Source: an uncultured Catenibacterium sp.
Lineage (GTDB): Bacteria; Bacillota_I; Bacilli_A; Erysipelotrichales; Coprobacillaceae
Assembly: GCA_900764725.1 (NCBI GenBank)
Contig: CAAFPB010000567.1
Location: 1-5,175, forward strand
Direction: 5' to 3'
DNA: 5,175 nucleotides
Shown here: piece by piece, positions 4,706 to 5,175 of the stretch
Layout of the letters: each line of letters begins with the position of its first letter
Position numbering within the stretch: position 1 is the stretch's first letter
Notes under the pieces: model-generated
Told to the model about the DNA's origin: nothing
Databases searched by the model: none
What the model saw: only the letters and a program-made list of their open reading frames with translations
Position numbers and translations under genes: made by a program

Positions 4706-4825
4706 GTTGTGAAACGCGAAGATGTGCGAGGTTGCTGAAACGCTGACAGCCGTTGTCATGAACGGAAGAGTGCTCAGGGAATTCGCATTGAGCGTTGTCT
4801 AACGAATAGACAAGGAGGAATAATC
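4706..4825 (+). promoter_or_regulatory. Structured 5' leader of rpsJ (candidate S10 operon autoregulatory leader)
   Basis: About 120 nt separate the predicted transcription start from rpsJ, and this stretch is less AT-rich than the spacer before it. The heptamer GAAACGC occurs at 4711-4717 and again at 4737-4743, and both copies can pair with GCGTT at 4792-4796 (the second as AACGCT with AGCGTT, 4791-4796). Local hairpins are CCGTT/AACGG (4750-4765), GCTCA/TGAGC (4772-4793) and TTGTCTA/TAGACAA (4795-4813). From memory, a similar GAAGATGTG...GGTTGCTGAAAC block precedes rpsJ in other Firmicutes, which would make it a conserved leader. Regulation by a ribosomal protein, as L4 does in enterobacteria, is inference. 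Confidence 0.6.
4795..4819 (+). promoter_or_regulatory. Hairpin flush against the rpsJ Shine-Dalgarno sequence
   Basis: TTGTCTA (4795-4801) and TAGACAA (4807-4813) form a 7-bp stem with an ACGAA loop. The last paired base directly touches the GGAGGA ribosome binding site (4814-4819), which lies 6 nt before the rpsJ ATG. The stem leaves the site free, so it may help expose it, or it may compete with the longer-range pairing of GCGTT (4792-4796), whose last two bases it uses. Confidence 0.65.
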
Positions 4826-5134
4826 ATGGCAAACAACAAAATCAGAATCAGACTTAAGTCTTTTGATCACAAGATTTTAGACGCATCTGCAGAAAAGATC
4901 GTAGCTGCAGCTAAGAAGTCTGGCGCTCAGGTAGTTGGTCCTGTACCATTACCTACAGAAAAGGAAATTTATACGATCTTAAGAGCAGTTCACAAGTATA
5001 AGGATTCTCGTGAACAGTTCGAAATCAGAACTCACAAACGTTTAATCGACGTAGTGAACCCTACACCAGAAACAGTTGATGTTTTAACTAGATTAGAAGT
5101 ACCAAGTGGTGTAGATATTGAAATTAAGTTATAA
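4826..5134 (+). CDS. rpsJ: 30S ribosomal protein S10 (NusE)
   Basis: Complete 102-residue ribosomal protein S10, the usual length. It binds 16S rRNA in the 30S head and, as NusE, pairs with NusB in transcription antitermination. The S10 signature is seen at about residues 29-44 ([16 protein letters not shown]), followed by the extended loop [23 protein letters not shown] (53-75) and the conserved ending [10 protein letters not shown]. The loop residues 53-60, where tigecycline-resistance changes are known in other species, look like ordinary Firmicutes sequence. The ATG at 4826 is set by GGAGGA 6 nt upstream. It is the first gene of the S10 operon, has its own promoter, and is followed after 21 nt by rplC, the standard order. 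Confidence 0.99.
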   Translation: MANNKIRIRLKSFDHKILDASAEKIVAAAKKSGAQVVGPVPLPTEKEIYTILRAVHKYKDSREQFEIRTHKRLIDVVNPTPETVDVLTRLEVPSGVDIEIKL

Positions 5135-5155
5135 GAAAGGTAAAAGGTGTAACTC

Positions 5156-5175
5156 ATGAAAGGAATCTTAGGTCG
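5156..5175 (+). CDS. rplC: 50S ribosomal protein L3, N-terminal fragment (runs off the window)
   Basis: Only the first codons are present, giving Met-Lys-Gly-Ile-Leu-Gly and two bases of the next codon (CG, probably Arg). This fits the usual L3 start MKGILGRKVG. AAGGTG at 5144-5149 is a suitable ribosome binding site 6 nt before the ATG. rplC is the standard second gene of the S10 operon, which supports the call despite the short sequence. Confidence 0.88.

Noticed and set aside
4758..4802. 14-codon upstream open frame ([14 protein letters not shown]) in the rpsJ leader
   Set aside because: It has no Shine-Dalgarno sequence at proper distance before its ATG, which lies in the loop of the CCGTT/AACGG hairpin. 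A leader peptide cannot be excluded but is not supported.

Overview
The window looks like the end of an assembled contig from a low-GC Gram-positive bacterium (Bacillota). The evidence is AT-rich DNA, LPxTG-type surface proteins, strong GGAGG ribosome binding sites, a 17-nt-spaced sigmaA-type promoter and a Firmicutes-like S10 protein. The style of the pilin and sortase suggests a gut anaerobe, perhaps of the Erysipelotrichia, but that placement is inference. TGG is used for Trp and TGA ends the first gene, so the code is standard and this is not a Mollicute. The first 22 bases are Illumina adapter, not genome.

Bases 24-4462 hold a sortase-dependent pilus cluster on the plus strand: (i) the 3' part of a large multi-domain LPSSG-anchored surface protein, probably an ancillary or tip pilin; (ii) overlapping it by ATGA, a complete 503-residue LPSTG-anchored major (backbone) pilin; (iii) after 69 nt containing a 10-bp hairpin, a complete class C (pilin-polymerising) sortase. 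A strong intrinsic terminator overlaps the sortase stop codon. The model is that the sortase cleaves the LPxTG-like motifs, links backbone subunits through a lysine of the preceding pilin, and adds the large protein as minor component or tip. Several domains of both pilins carry Lys, Asp/Glu and Asn residues placed as in self-forming isopeptide folds. The promoter and 5' end of the cluster lie off the contig.

Bases 4463-4825 contain no gene but are dense in signals: a nested inverted repeat, a perfect match to the CcpA cre consensus on the minus strand, an odd 15-nt palindrome, helically phased A-tracts, a good promoter (TTGATT-17-TATTAT) and a structured leader of about 120 nt. This leads into the S10 ribosomal protein operon: complete rpsJ and the first 20 bases of rplC.

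No mobile element, tRNA, rRNA or CRISPR was seen. The pilus cluster belongs to a known type. The least explained parts are the regulatory stretch between the two operons, the repeated GAAACGC element in the rpsJ leader, and details of the pilus proteins: the LPSSG motif, the absence of a canonical YPK pilin motif, and several cysteines.
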